64,000 nucleotides of DNA from Anopheles merus (taxonomy: Eukaryota; Arthropoda; Insecta; Diptera; Culicidae): the NCBI RefSeq assembly GCF_017562075.2, contig NW_024427632.1, positions 62,001-126,000 on the forward strand, read 5' to 3'. The notes under the pieces were generated by a model that was not told where the DNA came from, did no database searches, and worked only from the letters and a program-made list of their open reading frames with translations. Positions 47,165 through 61,994 of this stretch are shown here, piece by piece (position 1 is the first letter of the stretch; each line of letters starts with the position of its first letter). A program made the position numbers and the translations under genes.

Positions 47165-50130
47165 GTGGCTGAAGGTAGCTGGTAGCTGATAGATGGAAGC
47201 TGGTAGCTGTTAGGCCGTTCCTGCTGCTGAAGGGCTGTGTTTTCGCATCCCACCGGAACGCTATGAAGGATCGAAAGCACGGATTGGATTAATGAAAGTT
47301 TGCTGGTAGCTGGTTAGCCGTTCCTGCTGCTGAAGGGCTGAGTTTTCGCATCCCACCGGAACGCTATGAAGGATCGAAAGCACGGTTTGTGTACGTGTTG
47401 CGATAAATGGAAGGTTGCTGGTAGCTGGTAGGCCGTTCCTGCTGCTGAAGGGTTGTGTTTTCGCATCTCCCCGGAACGCCATGAAGGATCGACAGCACGG
47501 ATTGGATTAATGGAAGGTTGCTGGTAGCTGGTGAGCCGTTCCTGCTGCTGAAGGGCTGTGTTTTCGCATCCCACCGGAACGCTATGAAGGATCGAAAGCA
47601 CGGTTTGTGTACGTGTTGCGATAAATGGAAGGTTGCTGGTAGCTGGTAGGCCGTTCCTGCTGCTGAAGGGTTGTGTTTTCGCATCTCCTCGGAACGCTAT
47701 GAAGGATCGACAGCACGGATTGGATTAATGGAAGGTTGCTGGTAGCTGGTGAGCCGTTCCTGCTGCTGAAGGGCTGTGTTTTCGCATCCCACCGGAACGC
47801 TATGAAGGATCGAAAGCACGGTTTGTGTACGTGTTGCGATAAATGGAAGGTTGCTGGTAGCTGGTAGGCCGTTCCTGCTGCTGAAGGGTTGTGTTTTCGC
47901 ATCTCCTCGGAACGCTATGAAGGATCGACAGCACGGATTGGATTAATGGAAGGTTGCTGGTAGCTGGTGAGCCGTTCCTGCTGCTGAAGGGCTGTGTTTT
48001 CGCATCCCACCGGAACGCTATGAAGGATCGAAAGCACGGTTTGTGTACGTGTTGCGATAAATGGAAGGTTGCTGGTAGCTGGTAGGCCGTTCCTGCTGCT
48101 GAAGGGTTGTGTTTTCGCATCTCCTCGGAACGCTATGAAGGATCGACAGCACGGATTGGATTAATGGAAGGTTGCTGGTAGCTGGTGAGCCGTTCCTGCT
48201 GCTGAAGGGCTGTGTTTTCGCATCCCACCGGAACGCTATGAAGGATCGAAAGGACGGTTTGGGTACGTGTTGGGAATAATGGAAGGTTGCTGGTAGCTGG
48301 TAGGCCGTTCCTGCTGCTGAAGGGTTGTGTTTTCGCATCCCCCCGGAACGTCATGAAGGAAAGACAGCACGGATTGGATTAATGGAAGGTTGCTGGTAGC
48401 TGGTGAGCCGTTCCTGCTGCTGAAGGGCTGTGTTTTCGCATCCCACCGGAACGCTATGAAGGATCGAAAGCACGGTTTGTGTACGTGTTGCGATAAATGG
48501 AAGGTTGCTGGTAGCTGGTAGGCCGTTCCTGCTGCTGAAGGGTTGTGTTTTCGCATCCCCCCGGAACGTCATGAAGGAAAGACAGCACGGATTGGATTAA
48601 TGGAAGGTTGCTGGTAGCTGGTGAGCCGTTCCTGCTGCTGAAGGGCTGTGTTTTCGCATCCCACCGGAACGCTATGAAGGATCGAAAGCACGGATTGATG
48701 GAAGGTTGCTGGTAGCTGGTAGGTCGTTCCCGCTGCTGAAGGGCTGTGTTTCCGCATCCCTCCGGAACGCCACGGCTCGTGTGTGTGTGTGTGTTCGGAT
48801 TGATGGGGGGCTAAAAGTAAAATAAATAAATCAAGTTGTTAGCAGCACGGCTCGTCTTCTTGTTAAAGAAGCGAATGAGCTAGACCTCAAATGCTGTATG
48901 AAAATAATTAAAAGAAAGAAAAGTCCTCTTGTTCGGATAGATGGGAGGCTTGTCCTCGCCCCTTTTAGGTTGCGATTGGTGGCTACCGTGGCTTCCAGAT
49001 TTTTGTCCAACGGTTAGCGGTTTATTTTAGCATTATTTTTATTTATATATTTTTGTTTTTATTGAGTTAAACGAAGCCCGGCCGTATTGTCGACGTACGT
49101 TGAAATAGTTTTGTTTCTCGAAAGAAATTTCCTTCCACGGATCAGCGGTGTTTAGCATTTATTTTATTATCGGCGCGAGGTATTTTATTATAGCGGAGTT
49201 ATTTTATTATAGCGCAGTTATTTTATTATAGCGTAGTTATTTTATTATAGCGGAGTTATTTTATTATCGGACATGTTAGCGGTTTTTGTTGGTGTGCCTA
49301 AATTAATTTAAACTGTATTTGTAATATAACAGGTAGTTTAGCCTATTCATTAATTGTTTTATACGATTCTCATTGAATTTAGCACAGAGGTTTTAGATTT
49401 AGAATATATATTTTTTAATTCAATCTAATAGTTAAGTTCGTTTTGAATTTTACTTTCGAGCTCGAATGGACACTTTGCCAAACTTGTGCAGTGGTTTAAA
49501 CCGGGCCTCATCGGTTCATCACGGCTTCCGTCAATTTGTCAATCGCTTTATCCGGATAGCTTCATCCGGAGCGCTTTATCCGGATCTCTTTATCTTGTTC
49601 GCTTTATCCGGTTGGCTTCATCCGTGTGGCTTCATGCGTGTGGCTTCATCCGTGCCGCTTTATCCGGGCATCTGTCAAACTGCCAAACCGCGTTTAGCCT
49701 ATTCATTAATTGTTTTATACGATTCTCATTGAATTTAGCACAGAGGTTTTAGATTTAGAATATATATTTTTTAATTCAATTTTAAAGTTAAGTTCATTTT
49801 GAATTTTACTTTCGAGTTCGAATGGACACCTTGCCAAACTTGTCAATCGCTTTATCCGGATAGCTACATCCGGAGCGCTTTATCCGGTTGGCTTCATCCG
49901 TGTCTTTTCATCCATGTCGCTTCATCCGTGTCGCTTTATCCGGGCATCTGTCAAACTGCCAAACCGCGTTTTCGTGCAAAATGAGGCGTGCTTTTGTTGC
50001 AAGAAGAAGAAGGAGGCGTGCTTTTGAGAATGATAATTATAATTACTTTCTTTCGCGTGGTAATAATAATTATAATTACATTATATGTGTAGTAATCATC
50101 TACTTCGTGTTTTATGTGTATTCTTTACAG
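47165..50130 (+). repeat. Unit 15, short type, 2966 bp
   Basis: Block 47165-48769 and spacer 48770-50130. Same length and variants as unit 14. Confidence 0.96.
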
Positions 50131-53096
50131 GTGGCTGAAGGTAGCTGGTAGCTGATAGATGGAAGCTGGTAGCTGTTAGGCCGTTCCTGCTGCTGAAGGG
50201 CTGTGTTTTCGCATCCCACCGGAACGCTATGAAGGATCGAAAGCACGGATTGGATTAATGAAAGTTTGCTGGTAGCTGGTTAGCCGTTCCTGCTGCTGAA
50301 GGGCTGAGTTTTCGCATCCCACCGGAACGCTATGAAGGATCGAAAGCACGGTTTGTGTACGTGTTGCGATAAATGGAAGGTTGCTGGTAGCTGGTAGGCC
50401 GTTCCTGCTGCTGAAGGGTTGTGTTTTCGCATCTCCCCGGAACGCCATGAAGGATCGACAGCACGGATTGGATTAATGGAAGGTTGCTGGTAGCTGGTGA
50501 GCCGTTCCTGCTGCTGAAGGGCTGTGTTTTCGCATCCCACCGGAACGCTATGAAGGATCGAAAGCACGGTTTGTGTACGTGTTGCGATAAATGGAAGGTT
50601 GCTGGTAGCTGGTAGGCCGTTCCTGCTGCTGAAGGGTTGTGTTTTCGCATCTCCTCGGAACGCTATGAAGGATCGACAGCACGGATTGGATTAATGGAAG
50701 GTTGCTGGTAGCTGGTGAGCCGTTCCTGCTGCTGAAGGGCTGTGTTTTCGCATCCCACCGGAACGCTATGAAGGATCGAAAGCACGGTTTGTGTACGTGT
50801 TGCGATAAATGGAAGGTTGCTGGTAGCTGGTAGGCCGTTCCTGCTGCTGAAGGGTTGTGTTTTCGCATCTCCTCGGAACGCTATGAAGGATCGACAGCAC
50901 GGATTGGATTAATGGAAGGTTGCTGGTAGCTGGTGAGCCGTTCCTGCTGCTGAAGGGCTGTGTTTTCGCATCCCACCGGAACGCTATGAAGGATCGAAAG
51001 CACGGTTTGTGTACGTGTTGCGATAAATGGAAGGTTGCTGGTAGCTGGTAGGCCGTTCCTGCTGCTGAAGGGTTGTGTTTTCGCATCTCCTCGGAACGCT
51101 ATGAAGGATCGACAGCACGGATTGGATTAATGGAAGGTTGCTGGTAGCTGGTGAGCCGTTCCTGCTGCTGAAGGGCTGTGTTTTCGCATCCCACCGGAAC
51201 GCTATGAAGGATCGAAAGGACGGTTTGGGTACGTGTTGGGAATAATGGAAGGTTGCTGGTAGCTGGTAGGCCGTTCCTGCTGCTGAAGGGTTGTGTTTTC
51301 GCATCCCCCCGGAACGTCATGAAGGAAAGACAGCACGGATTGGATTAATGGAAGGTTGCTGGTAGCTGGTGAGCCGTTCCTGCTGCTGAAGGGCTGTGTT
51401 TTCGCATCCCACCGGAACGCTATGAAGGATCGAAAGCACGGTTTGTGTACGTGTTGCGATAAATGGAAGGTTGCTGGTAGCTGGTAGGCCGTTCCTGCTG
51501 CTGAAGGGTTGTGTTTTCGCATCCCCCCGGAACGTCATGAAGGAAAGACAGCACGGATTGGATTAATGGAAGGTTGCTGGTAGCTGGTGAGCCGTTCCTG
51601 CTGCTGAAGGGCTGTGTTTTCGCATCCCACCGGAACGCTATGAAGGATCGAAAGCACGGATTGATGGAAGGTTGCTGGTAGCTGGTAGGTCGTTCCCGCT
51701 GCTGAAGGGCTGTGTTTCCGCATCCCTCCGGAACGCCACGGCTCGTGTGTGTGTGTGTGTTCGGATTGATGGGGGGCTAAAAGTAAAATAAATAAATCAA
51801 GTTGTTAGCAGCACGGCTCGTCTTCTTGTTAAAGAAGCGAATGAGCTAGACCTCAAATGCTGTATGAAAATAATTAAAAGAAAGAAAAGTCCTCTTGTTC
51901 GGATAGATGGGAGGCTTGTCCTCGCCCCTTTTAGGTTGCGATTGGTGGCTACCGTGGCTTCCAGATTTTTGTCCAACGGTTAGCGGTTTATTTTAGCATT
52001 ATTTTTATTTATATATTTTTGTTTTTATTGAGTTAAACGAAGCCCGGCCGTATTGTCGACGTACGTTGAAATAGTTTTGTTTCTCGAAAGAAATTTCCTT
52101 CCACGGATCAGCGGTGTTTAGCATTTATTTTATTATCGGCGCGAGGTATTTTATTATAGCGGAGTTATTTTATTATAGCGCAGTTATTTTATTATAGCGT
52201 AGTTATTTTATTATAGCGGAGTTATTTTATTATCGGACATGTTAGCGGTTTTTGTTGGTGTGCCTAAATTAATTTAAACTGTATTTGTAATATAACAGGT
52301 AGTTTAGCCTATTCATTAATTGTTTTATACGATTCTCATTGAATTTAGCACAGAGGTTTTAGATTTAGAATATATATTTTTTAATTCAATCTAATAGTTA
52401 AGTTCGTTTTGAATTTTACTTTCGAGCTCGAATGGACACTTTGCCAAACTTGTGCAGTGGTTTAAACCGGGCCTCATCGGTTCATCACGGCTTCCGTCAA
52501 TTTGTCAATCGCTTTATCCGGATAGCTTCATCCGGAGCGCTTTATCCGGATCTCTTTATCTTGTTCGCTTTATCCGGTTGGCTTCATCCGTGTGGCTTCA
52601 TGCGTGTGGCTTCATCCGTGCCGCTTTATCCGGGCATCTGTCAAACTGCCAAACCGCGTTTAGCCTATTCATTAATTGTTTTATACGATTCTCATTGAAT
52701 TTAGCACAGAGGTTTTAGATTTAGAATATATATTTTTTAATTCAATTTTAAAGTTAAGTTCATTTTGAATTTTACTTTCGAGTTCGAATGGACACCTTGC
52801 CAAACTTGTCAATCGCTTTATCCGGATAGCTACATCCGGAGCGCTTTATCCGGTTGGCTTCATCCGTGTCTTTTCATCCATGTCGCTTCATCCGTGTCGC
52901 TTTATCCGGGCATCTGTCAAACTGCCAAACCGCGTTTTCGTGCAAAATGAGGCGTGCTTTTGTTGCAAGAAGAAGAAGGAGGCGTGCTTTTGAGAATGAT
53001 AATTATAATTACTTTCTTTCGCGTGGTAATAATAATTATAATTACATTATATGTGTAGTAATCATCTACTTCGTGTTTTATGTGTATTCTTTACAG
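50131..53096 (+). repeat. Unit 16, short type, 2966 bp
   Basis: Block 50131-51735 and spacer 51736-53096. No difference from unit 14 seen by eye. Confidence 0.96.
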
Positions 53097-56062
53097 GTGG
53101 CTGAAGGTAGCTGGTAGCTGATAGATGGAAGCTGGTAGCTGTTAGGCCGTTCCTGCTGCTGAAGGGCTGTGTTTTCGCATCCCACCGGAACGCTATGAAG
53201 GATCGAAAGCACGGATTGGATTAATGAAAGTTTGCTGGTAGCTGGTTAGCCGTTCCTGCTGCTGAAGGGCTGAGTTTTCGCATCCCACCGGAACGCTATG
53301 AAGGATCGAAAGCACGGTTTGTGTACGTGTTGCGATAAATGGAAGGTTGCTGGTAGCTGGTAGGCCGTTCCTGCTGCTGAAGGGTTGTGTTTTCGCATCT
53401 CCCCGGAACGCCATGAAGGATCGACAGCACGGATTGGATTAATGGAAGGTTGCTGGTAGCTGGTGAGCCGTTCCTGCTGCTGAAGGGCTGTGTTTTCGCA
53501 TCCCACCGGAACGCTATGAAGGATCGAAAGCACGGTTTGTGTACGTGTTGCGATAAATGGAAGGTTGCTGGTAGCTGGTAGGCCGTTCCTGCTGCTGAAG
53601 GGTTGTGTTTTCGCATCTCCTCGGAACGCTATGAAGGATCGACAGCACGGATTGGATTAATGGAAGGTTGCTGGTAGCTGGTGAGCCGTTCCTGCTGCTG
53701 AAGGGCTGTGTTTTCGCATCCCACCGGAACGCTATGAAGGATCGAAAGCACGGTTTGTGTACGTGTTGCGATAAATGGAAGGTTGCTGGTAGCTGGTAGG
53801 CCGTTCCTGCTGCTGAAGGGTTGTGTTTTCGCATCTCCTCGGAACGCTATGAAGGATCGACAGCACGGATTGGATTAATGGAAGGTTGCTGGTAGCTGGT
53901 GAGCCGTTCCTGCTGCTGAAGGGCTGTGTTTTCGCATCCCACCGGAACGCTATGAAGGATCGAAAGCACGGTTTGTGTACGTGTTGCGATAAATGGAAGG
54001 TTGCTGGTAGCTGGTAGGCCGTTCCTGCTGCTGAAGGGTTGTGTTTTCGCATCTCCTCGGAACGCTATGAAGGATCGACAGCACGGATTGGATTAATGGA
54101 AGGTTGCTGGTAGCTGGTGAGCCGTTCCTGCTGCTGAAGGGCTGTGTTTTCGCATCCCACCGGAACGCTATGAAGGATCGAAAGGACGGTTTGGGTACGT
54201 GTTGGGAATAATGGAAGGTTGCTGGTAGCTGGTAGGCCGTTCCTGCTGCTGAAGGGTTGTGTTTTCGCATCCCCCCGGAACGTCATGAAGGAAAGACAGC
54301 ACGGATTGGATTAATGGAAGGTTGCTGGTAGCTGGTGAGCCGTTCCTGCTGCTGAAGGGCTGTGTTTTCGCATCCCACCGGAACGCTATGAAGGATCGAA
54401 AGCACGGTTTGTGTACGTGTTGCGATAAATGGAAGGTTGCTGGTAGCTGGTAGGCCGTTCCTGCTGCTGAAGGGTTGTGTTTTCGCATCCCCCCGGAACG
54501 TCATGAAGGAAAGACAGCACGGATTGGATTAATGGAAGGTTGCTGGTAGCTGGTGAGCCGTTCCTGCTGCTGAAGGGCTGTGTTTTCGCATCCCACCGGA
54601 ACGCTATGAAGGATCGAAAGCACGGATTGATGGAAGGTTGCTGGTAGCTGGTAGGTCGTTCCCGCTGCTGAAGGGCTGTGTTTCCGCATCCCTCCGGAAC
54701 GCCACGGCTCGTGTGTGTGTGTGTGTTCGGATTGATGGGGGGCTAAAAGTAAAATAAATAAATCAAGTTGTTAGCAGCACGGCTCGTCTTCTTGTTAAAG
54801 AAGCGAATGAGCTAGACCTCAAATGCTGTATGAAAATAATTAAAAGAAAGAAAAGTCCTCTTGTTCGGATAGATGGGAGGCTTGTCCTCGCCCCTTTTAG
54901 GTTGCGATTGGTGGCTACCGTGGCTTCCAGATTTTTGTCCAACGGTTAGCGGTTTATTTTAGCATTATTTTTATTTATATATTTTTGTTTTTATTGAGTT
55001 AAACGAAGCCCGGCCGTATTGTCGACGTACGTTGAAATAGTTTTGTTTCTCGAAAGAAATTTCCTTCCACGGATCAGCGGTGTTTAGCATTTATTTTATT
55101 ATCGGCGCGAGGTATTTTATTATAGCGGAGTTATTTTATTATAGCGCAGTTATTTTATTATAGCGTAGTTATTTTATTATAGCGGAGTTATTTTATTATC
55201 GGACATGTTAGCGGTTTTTGTTGGTGTGCCTAAATTAATTTAAACTGTATTTGTAATATAACAGGTAGTTTAGCCTATTCATTAATTGTTTTATACGATT
55301 CTCATTGAATTTAGCACAGAGGTTTTAGATTTAGAATATATATTTTTTAATTCAATCTAATAGTTAAGTTCGTTTTGAATTTTACTTTCGAGCTCGAATG
55401 GACACTTTGCCAAACTTGTGCAGTGGTTTAAACCGGGCCTCATCGGTTCATCACGGCTTCCGTCAATTTGTCAATCGCTTTATCCGGATAGCTTCATCCG
55501 GAGCGCTTTATCCGGATCTCTTTATCTTGTTCGCTTTATCCGGTTGGCTTCATCCGTGTGGCTTCATGCGTGTGGCTTCATCCGTGCCGCTTTATCCGGG
55601 CATCTGTCAAACTGCCAAACCGCGTTTAGCCTATTCATTAATTGTTTTATACGATTCTCATTGAATTTAGCACAGAGGTTTTAGATTTAGAATATATATT
55701 TTTTAATTCAATTTTAAAGTTAAGTTCATTTTGAATTTTACTTTCGAGTTCGAATGGACACCTTGCCAAACTTGTCAATCGCTTTATCCGGATAGCTACA
55801 TCCGGAGCGCTTTATCCGGTTGGCTTCATCCGTGTCTTTTCATCCATGTCGCTTCATCCGTGTCGCTTTATCCGGGCATCTGTCAAACTGCCAAACCGCG
55901 TTTTCGTGCAAAATGAGGCGTGCTTTTGTTGCAAGAAGAAGAAGGAGGCGTGCTTTTGAGAATGATAATTATAATTACTTTCTTTCGCGTGGTAATAATA
56001 ATTATAATTACATTATATGTGTAGTAATCATCTACTTCGTGTTTTATGTGTATTCTTTACAG
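53097..56062 (+). repeat. Unit 17, short type, 2966 bp
   Basis: Block 53097-54701 and spacer 54702-56062. No difference from unit 14 seen by eye. Confidence 0.96.
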
Positions 56063-59028
56063 GTGGCTGAAGGTAGCTGGTAGCTGATAGATGGAAGCTG
56101 GTAGCTGTTAGGCCGTTCCTGCTGCTGAAGGGCTGTGTTTTCGCATCCCACCGGAACGCTATGAAGGATCGAAAGCACGGATTGGATTAATGAAAGTTTG
56201 CTGGTAGCTGGTTAGCCGTTCCTGCTGCTGAAGGGCTGAGTTTTCGCATCCCACCGGAACGCTATGAAGGATCGAAAGCACGGTTTGTGTACGTGTTGCG
56301 ATAAATGGAAGGTTGCTGGTAGCTGGTAGGCCGTTCCTGCTGCTGAAGGGTTGTGTTTTCGCATCTCCCCGGAACGCCATGAAGGATCGACAGCACGGAT
56401 TGGATTAATGGAAGGTTGCTGGTAGCTGGTGAGCCGTTCCTGCTGCTGAAGGGCTGTGTTTTCGCATCCCACCGGAACGCTATGAAGGATCGAAAGCACG
56501 GTTTGTGTACGTGTTGCGATAAATGGAAGGTTGCTGGTAGCTGGTAGGCCGTTCCTGCTGCTGAAGGGTTGTGTTTTCGCATCTCCTCGGAACGCTATGA
56601 AGGATCGACAGCACGGATTGGATTAATGGAAGGTTGCTGGTAGCTGGTGAGCCGTTCCTGCTGCTGAAGGGCTGTGTTTTCGCATCCCACCGGAACGCTA
56701 TGAAGGATCGAAAGCACGGTTTGTGTACGTGTTGCGATAAATGGAAGGTTGCTGGTAGCTGGTAGGCCGTTCCTGCTGCTGAAGGGTTGTGTTTTCGCAT
56801 CTCCTCGGAACGCTATGAAGGATCGACAGCACGGATTGGATTAATGGAAGGTTGCTGGTAGCTGGTGAGCCGTTCCTGCTGCTGAAGGGCTGTGTTTTCG
56901 CATCCCACCGGAACGCTATGAAGGATCGAAAGCACGGTTTGTGTACGTGTTGCGATAAATGGAAGGTTGCTGGTAGCTGGTAGGCCGTTCCTGCTGCTGA
57001 AGGGTTGTGTTTTCGCATCTCCTCGGAACGCTATGAAGGATCGACAGCACGGATTGGATTAATGGAAGGTTGCTGGTAGCTGGTGAGCCGTTCCTGCTGC
57101 TGAAGGGCTGTGTTTTCGCATCCCACCGGAACGCTATGAAGGATCGAAAGGACGGTTTGGGTACGTGTTGGGAATAATGGAAGGTTGCTGGTAGCTGGTA
57201 GGCCGTTCCTGCTGCTGAAGGGTTGTGTTTTCGCATCCCCCCGGAACGTCATGAAGGAAAGACAGCACGGATTGGATTAATGGAAGGTTGCTGGTAGCTG
57301 GTGAGCCGTTCCTGCTGCTGAAGGGCTGTGTTTTCGCATCCCACCGGAACGCTATGAAGGATCGAAAGCACGGTTTGTGTACGTGTTGCGATAAATGGAA
57401 GGTTGCTGGTAGCTGGTAGGCCGTTCCTGCTGCTGAAGGGTTGTGTTTTCGCATCCCCCCGGAACGTCATGAAGGAAAGACAGCACGGATTGGATTAATG
57501 GAAGGTTGCTGGTAGCTGGTGAGCCGTTCCTGCTGCTGAAGGGCTGTGTTTTCGCATCCCACCGGAACGCTATGAAGGATCGAAAGCACGGATTGATGGA
57601 AGGTTGCTGGTAGCTGGTAGGTCGTTCCCGCTGCTGAAGGGCTGTGTTTCCGCATCCCTCCGGAACGCCACGGCTCGTGTGTGTGTGTGTGTTCGGATTG
57701 ATGGGGGGCTAAAAGTAAAATAAATAAATCAAGTTGTTAGCAGCACGGCTCGTCTTCTTGTTAAAGAAGCGAATGAGCTAGACCTCAAATGCTGTATGAA
57801 AATAATTAAAAGAAAGAAAAGTCCTCTTGTTCGGATAGATGGGAGGCTTGTCCTCGCCCCTTTTAGGTTGCGATTGGTGGCTACCGTGGCTTCCAGATTT
57901 TTGTCCAACGGTTAGCGGTTTATTTTAGCATTATTTTTATTTATATATTTTTGTTTTTATTGAGTTAAACGAAGCCCGGCCGTATTGTCGACGTACGTTG
58001 AAATAGTTTTGTTTCTCGAAAGAAATTTCCTTCCACGGATCAGCGGTGTTTAGCATTTATTTTATTATCGGCGCGAGGTATTTTATTATAGCGGAGTTAT
58101 TTTATTATAGCGCAGTTATTTTATTATAGCGTAGTTATTTTATTATAGCGGAGTTATTTTATTATCGGACATGTTAGCGGTTTTTGTTGGTGTGCCTAAA
58201 TTAATTTAAACTGTATTTGTAATATAACAGGTAGTTTAGCCTATTCATTAATTGTTTTATACGATTCTCATTGAATTTAGCACAGAGGTTTTAGATTTAG
58301 AATATATATTTTTTAATTCAATCTAATAGTTAAGTTCGTTTTGAATTTTACTTTCGAGCTCGAATGGACACTTTGCCAAACTTGTGCAGTGGTTTAAACC
58401 GGGCCTCATCGGTTCATCACGGCTTCCGTCAATTTGTCAATCGCTTTATCCGGATAGCTTCATCCGGAGCGCTTTATCCGGATCTCTTTATCTTGTTCGC
58501 TTTATCCGGTTGGCTTCATCCGTGTGGCTTCATGCGTGTGGCTTCATCCGTGCCGCTTTATCCGGGCATCTGTCAAACTGCCAAACCGCGTTTAGCCTAT
58601 TCATTAATTGTTTTATACGATTCTCATTGAATTTAGCACAGAGGTTTTAGATTTAGAATATATATTTTTTAATTCAATTTTAAAGTTAAGTTCATTTTGA
58701 ATTTTACTTTCGAGTTCGAATGGACACCTTGCCAAACTTGTCAATCGCTTTATCCGGATAGCTACATCCGGAGCGCTTTATCCGGTTGGCTTCATCCGTG
58801 TCTTTTCATCCATGTCGCTTCATCCGTGTCGCTTTATCCGGGCATCTGTCAAACTGCCAAACCGCGTTTTCGTGCAAAATGAGGCGTGCTTTTGTTGCAA
58901 GAAGAAGAAGGAGGCGTGCTTTTGAGAATGATAATTATAATTACTTTCTTTCGCGTGGTAATAATAATTATAATTACATTATATGTGTAGTAATCATCTA
59001 CTTCGTGTTTTATGTGTATTCTTTACAG
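56063..59028 (+). repeat. Unit 18, short type, 2966 bp
   Basis: Block 56063-57667 and spacer 57668-59028. No difference from unit 14 seen by eye. Confidence 0.96.
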
Positions 59029-61994
59029 GTGGCTGAAGGTAGCTGGTAGCTGATAGATGGAAGCTGGTAGCTGTTAGGCCGTTCCTGCTGCTGAAGGGCT
59101 GTGTTTTCGCATCCCACCGGAACGCTATGAAGGATCGAAAGCACGGATTGGATTAATGAAAGTTTGCTGGTAGCTGGTTAGCCGTTCCTGCTGCTGAAGG
59201 GCTGAGTTTTCGCATCCCACCGGAACGCTATGAAGGATCGAAAGCACGGTTTGTGTACGTGTTGCGATAAATGGAAGGTTGCTGGTAGCTGGTAGGCCGT
59301 TCCTGCTGCTGAAGGGTTGTGTTTTCGCATCTCCCCGGAACGCCATGAAGGATCGACAGCACGGATTGGATTAATGGAAGGTTGCTGGTAGCTGGTGAGC
59401 CGTTCCTGCTGCTGAAGGGCTGTGTTTTCGCATCCCACCGGAACGCTATGAAGGATCGAAAGCACGGTTTGTGTACGTGTTGCGATAAATGGAAGGTTGC
59501 TGGTAGCTGGTAGGCCGTTCCTGCTGCTGAAGGGTTGTGTTTTCGCATCTCCTCGGAACGCTATGAAGGATCGACAGCACGGATTGGATTAATGGAAGGT
59601 TGCTGGTAGCTGGTGAGCCGTTCCTGCTGCTGAAGGGCTGTGTTTTCGCATCCCACCGGAACGCTATGAAGGATCGAAAGCACGGTTTGTGTACGTGTTG
59701 CGATAAATGGAAGGTTGCTGGTAGCTGGTAGGCCGTTCCTGCTGCTGAAGGGTTGTGTTTTCGCATCTCCTCGGAACGCTATGAAGGATCGACAGCACGG
59801 ATTGGATTAATGGAAGGTTGCTGGTAGCTGGTGAGCCGTTCCTGCTGCTGAAGGGCTGTGTTTTCGCATCCCACCGGAACGCTATGAAGGATCGAAAGCA
59901 CGGTTTGTGTACGTGTTGCGATAAATGGAAGGTTGCTGGTAGCTGGTAGGCCGTTCCTGCTGCTGAAGGGTTGTGTTTTCGCATCTCCTCGGAACGCTAT
60001 GAAGGATCGACAGCACGGATTGGATTAATGGAAGGTTGCTGGTAGCTGGTGAGCCGTTCCTGCTGCTGAAGGGCTGTGTTTTCGCATCCCACCGGAACGC
60101 TATGAAGGATCGAAAGGACGGTTTGGGTACGTGTTGGGAATAATGGAAGGTTGCTGGTAGCTGGTAGGCCGTTCCTGCTGCTGAAGGGTTGTGTTTTCGC
60201 ATCCCCCCGGAACGTCATGAAGGAAAGACAGCACGGATTGGATTAATGGAAGGTTGCTGGTAGCTGGTGAGCCGTTCCTGCTGCTGAAGGGCTGTGTTTT
60301 CGCATCCCACCGGAACGCTATGAAGGATCGAAAGCACGGTTTGTGTACGTGTTGCGATAAATGGAAGGTTGCTGGTAGCTGGTAGGCCGTTCCTGCTGCT
60401 GAAGGGTTGTGTTTTCGCATCCCCCCGGAACGTCATGAAGGAAAGACAGCACGGATTGGATTAATGGAAGGTTGCTGGTAGCTGGTGAGCCGTTCCTGCT
60501 GCTGAAGGGCTGTGTTTTCGCATCCCACCGGAACGCTATGAAGGATCGAAAGCACGGATTGATGGAAGGTTGCTGGTAGCTGGTAGGTCGTTCCCGCTGC
60601 TGAAGGGCTGTGTTTCCGCATCCCTCCGGAACGCCACGGCTCGTGTGTGTGTGTGTGTTCGGATTGATGGGGGGCTAAAAGTAAAATAAATAAATCAAGT
60701 TGTTAGCAGCACGGCTCGTCTTCTTGTTAAAGAAGCGAATGAGCTAGACCTCAAATGCTGTATGAAAATAATTAAAAGAAAGAAAAGTCCTCTTGTTCGG
60801 ATAGATGGGAGGCTTGTCCTCGCCCCTTTTAGGTTGCGATTGGTGGCTACCGTGGCTTCCAGATTTTTGTCCAACGGTTAGCGGTTTATTTTAGCATTAT
60901 TTTTATTTATATATTTTTGTTTTTATTGAGTTAAACGAAGCCCGGCCGTATTGTCGACGTACGTTGAAATAGTTTTGTTTCTCGAAAGAAATTTCCTTCC
61001 ACGGATCAGCGGTGTTTAGCATTTATTTTATTATCGGCGCGAGGTATTTTATTATAGCGGAGTTATTTTATTATAGCGCAGTTATTTTATTATAGCGTAG
61101 TTATTTTATTATAGCGGAGTTATTTTATTATCGGACATGTTAGCGGTTTTTGTTGGTGTGCCTAAATTAATTTAAACTGTATTTGTAATATAACAGGTAG
61201 TTTAGCCTATTCATTAATTGTTTTATACGATTCTCATTGAATTTAGCACAGAGGTTTTAGATTTAGAATATATATTTTTTAATTCAATCTAATAGTTAAG
61301 TTCGTTTTGAATTTTACTTTCGAGCTCGAATGGACACTTTGCCAAACTTGTGCAGTGGTTTAAACCGGGCCTCATCGGTTCATCACGGCTTCCGTCAATT
61401 TGTCAATCGCTTTATCCGGATAGCTTCATCCGGAGCGCTTTATCCGGATCTCTTTATCTTGTTCGCTTTATCCGGTTGGCTTCATCCGTGTGGCTTCATG
61501 CGTGTGGCTTCATCCGTGCCGCTTTATCCGGGCATCTGTCAAACTGCCAAACCGCGTTTAGCCTATTCATTAATTGTTTTATACGATTCTCATTGAATTT
61601 AGCACAGAGGTTTTAGATTTAGAATATATATTTTTTAATTCAATTTTAAAGTTAAGTTCATTTTGAATTTTACTTTCGAGTTCGAATGGACACCTTGCCA
61701 AACTTGTCAATCGCTTTATCCGGATAGCTACATCCGGAGCGCTTTATCCGGTTGGCTTCATCCGTGTCTTTTCATCCATGTCGCTTCATCCGTGTCGCTT
61801 TATCCGGGCATCTGTCAAACTGCCAAACCGCGTTTTCGTGCAAAATGAGGCGTGCTTTTGTTGCAAGAAGAAGAAGGAGGCGTGCTTTTGAGAATGATAA
61901 TTATAATTACTTTCTTTCGCGTGGTAATAATAATTATAATTACATTATATGTGTAGTAATCATCTACTTCGTGTTTTATGTGTATTCTTTACAG
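59029..61994 (+). repeat. Unit 19, short type, 2966 bp
   Basis: Block 59029-60633 and spacer 60634-61994. No difference from unit 14 seen by eye. Confidence 0.96.
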
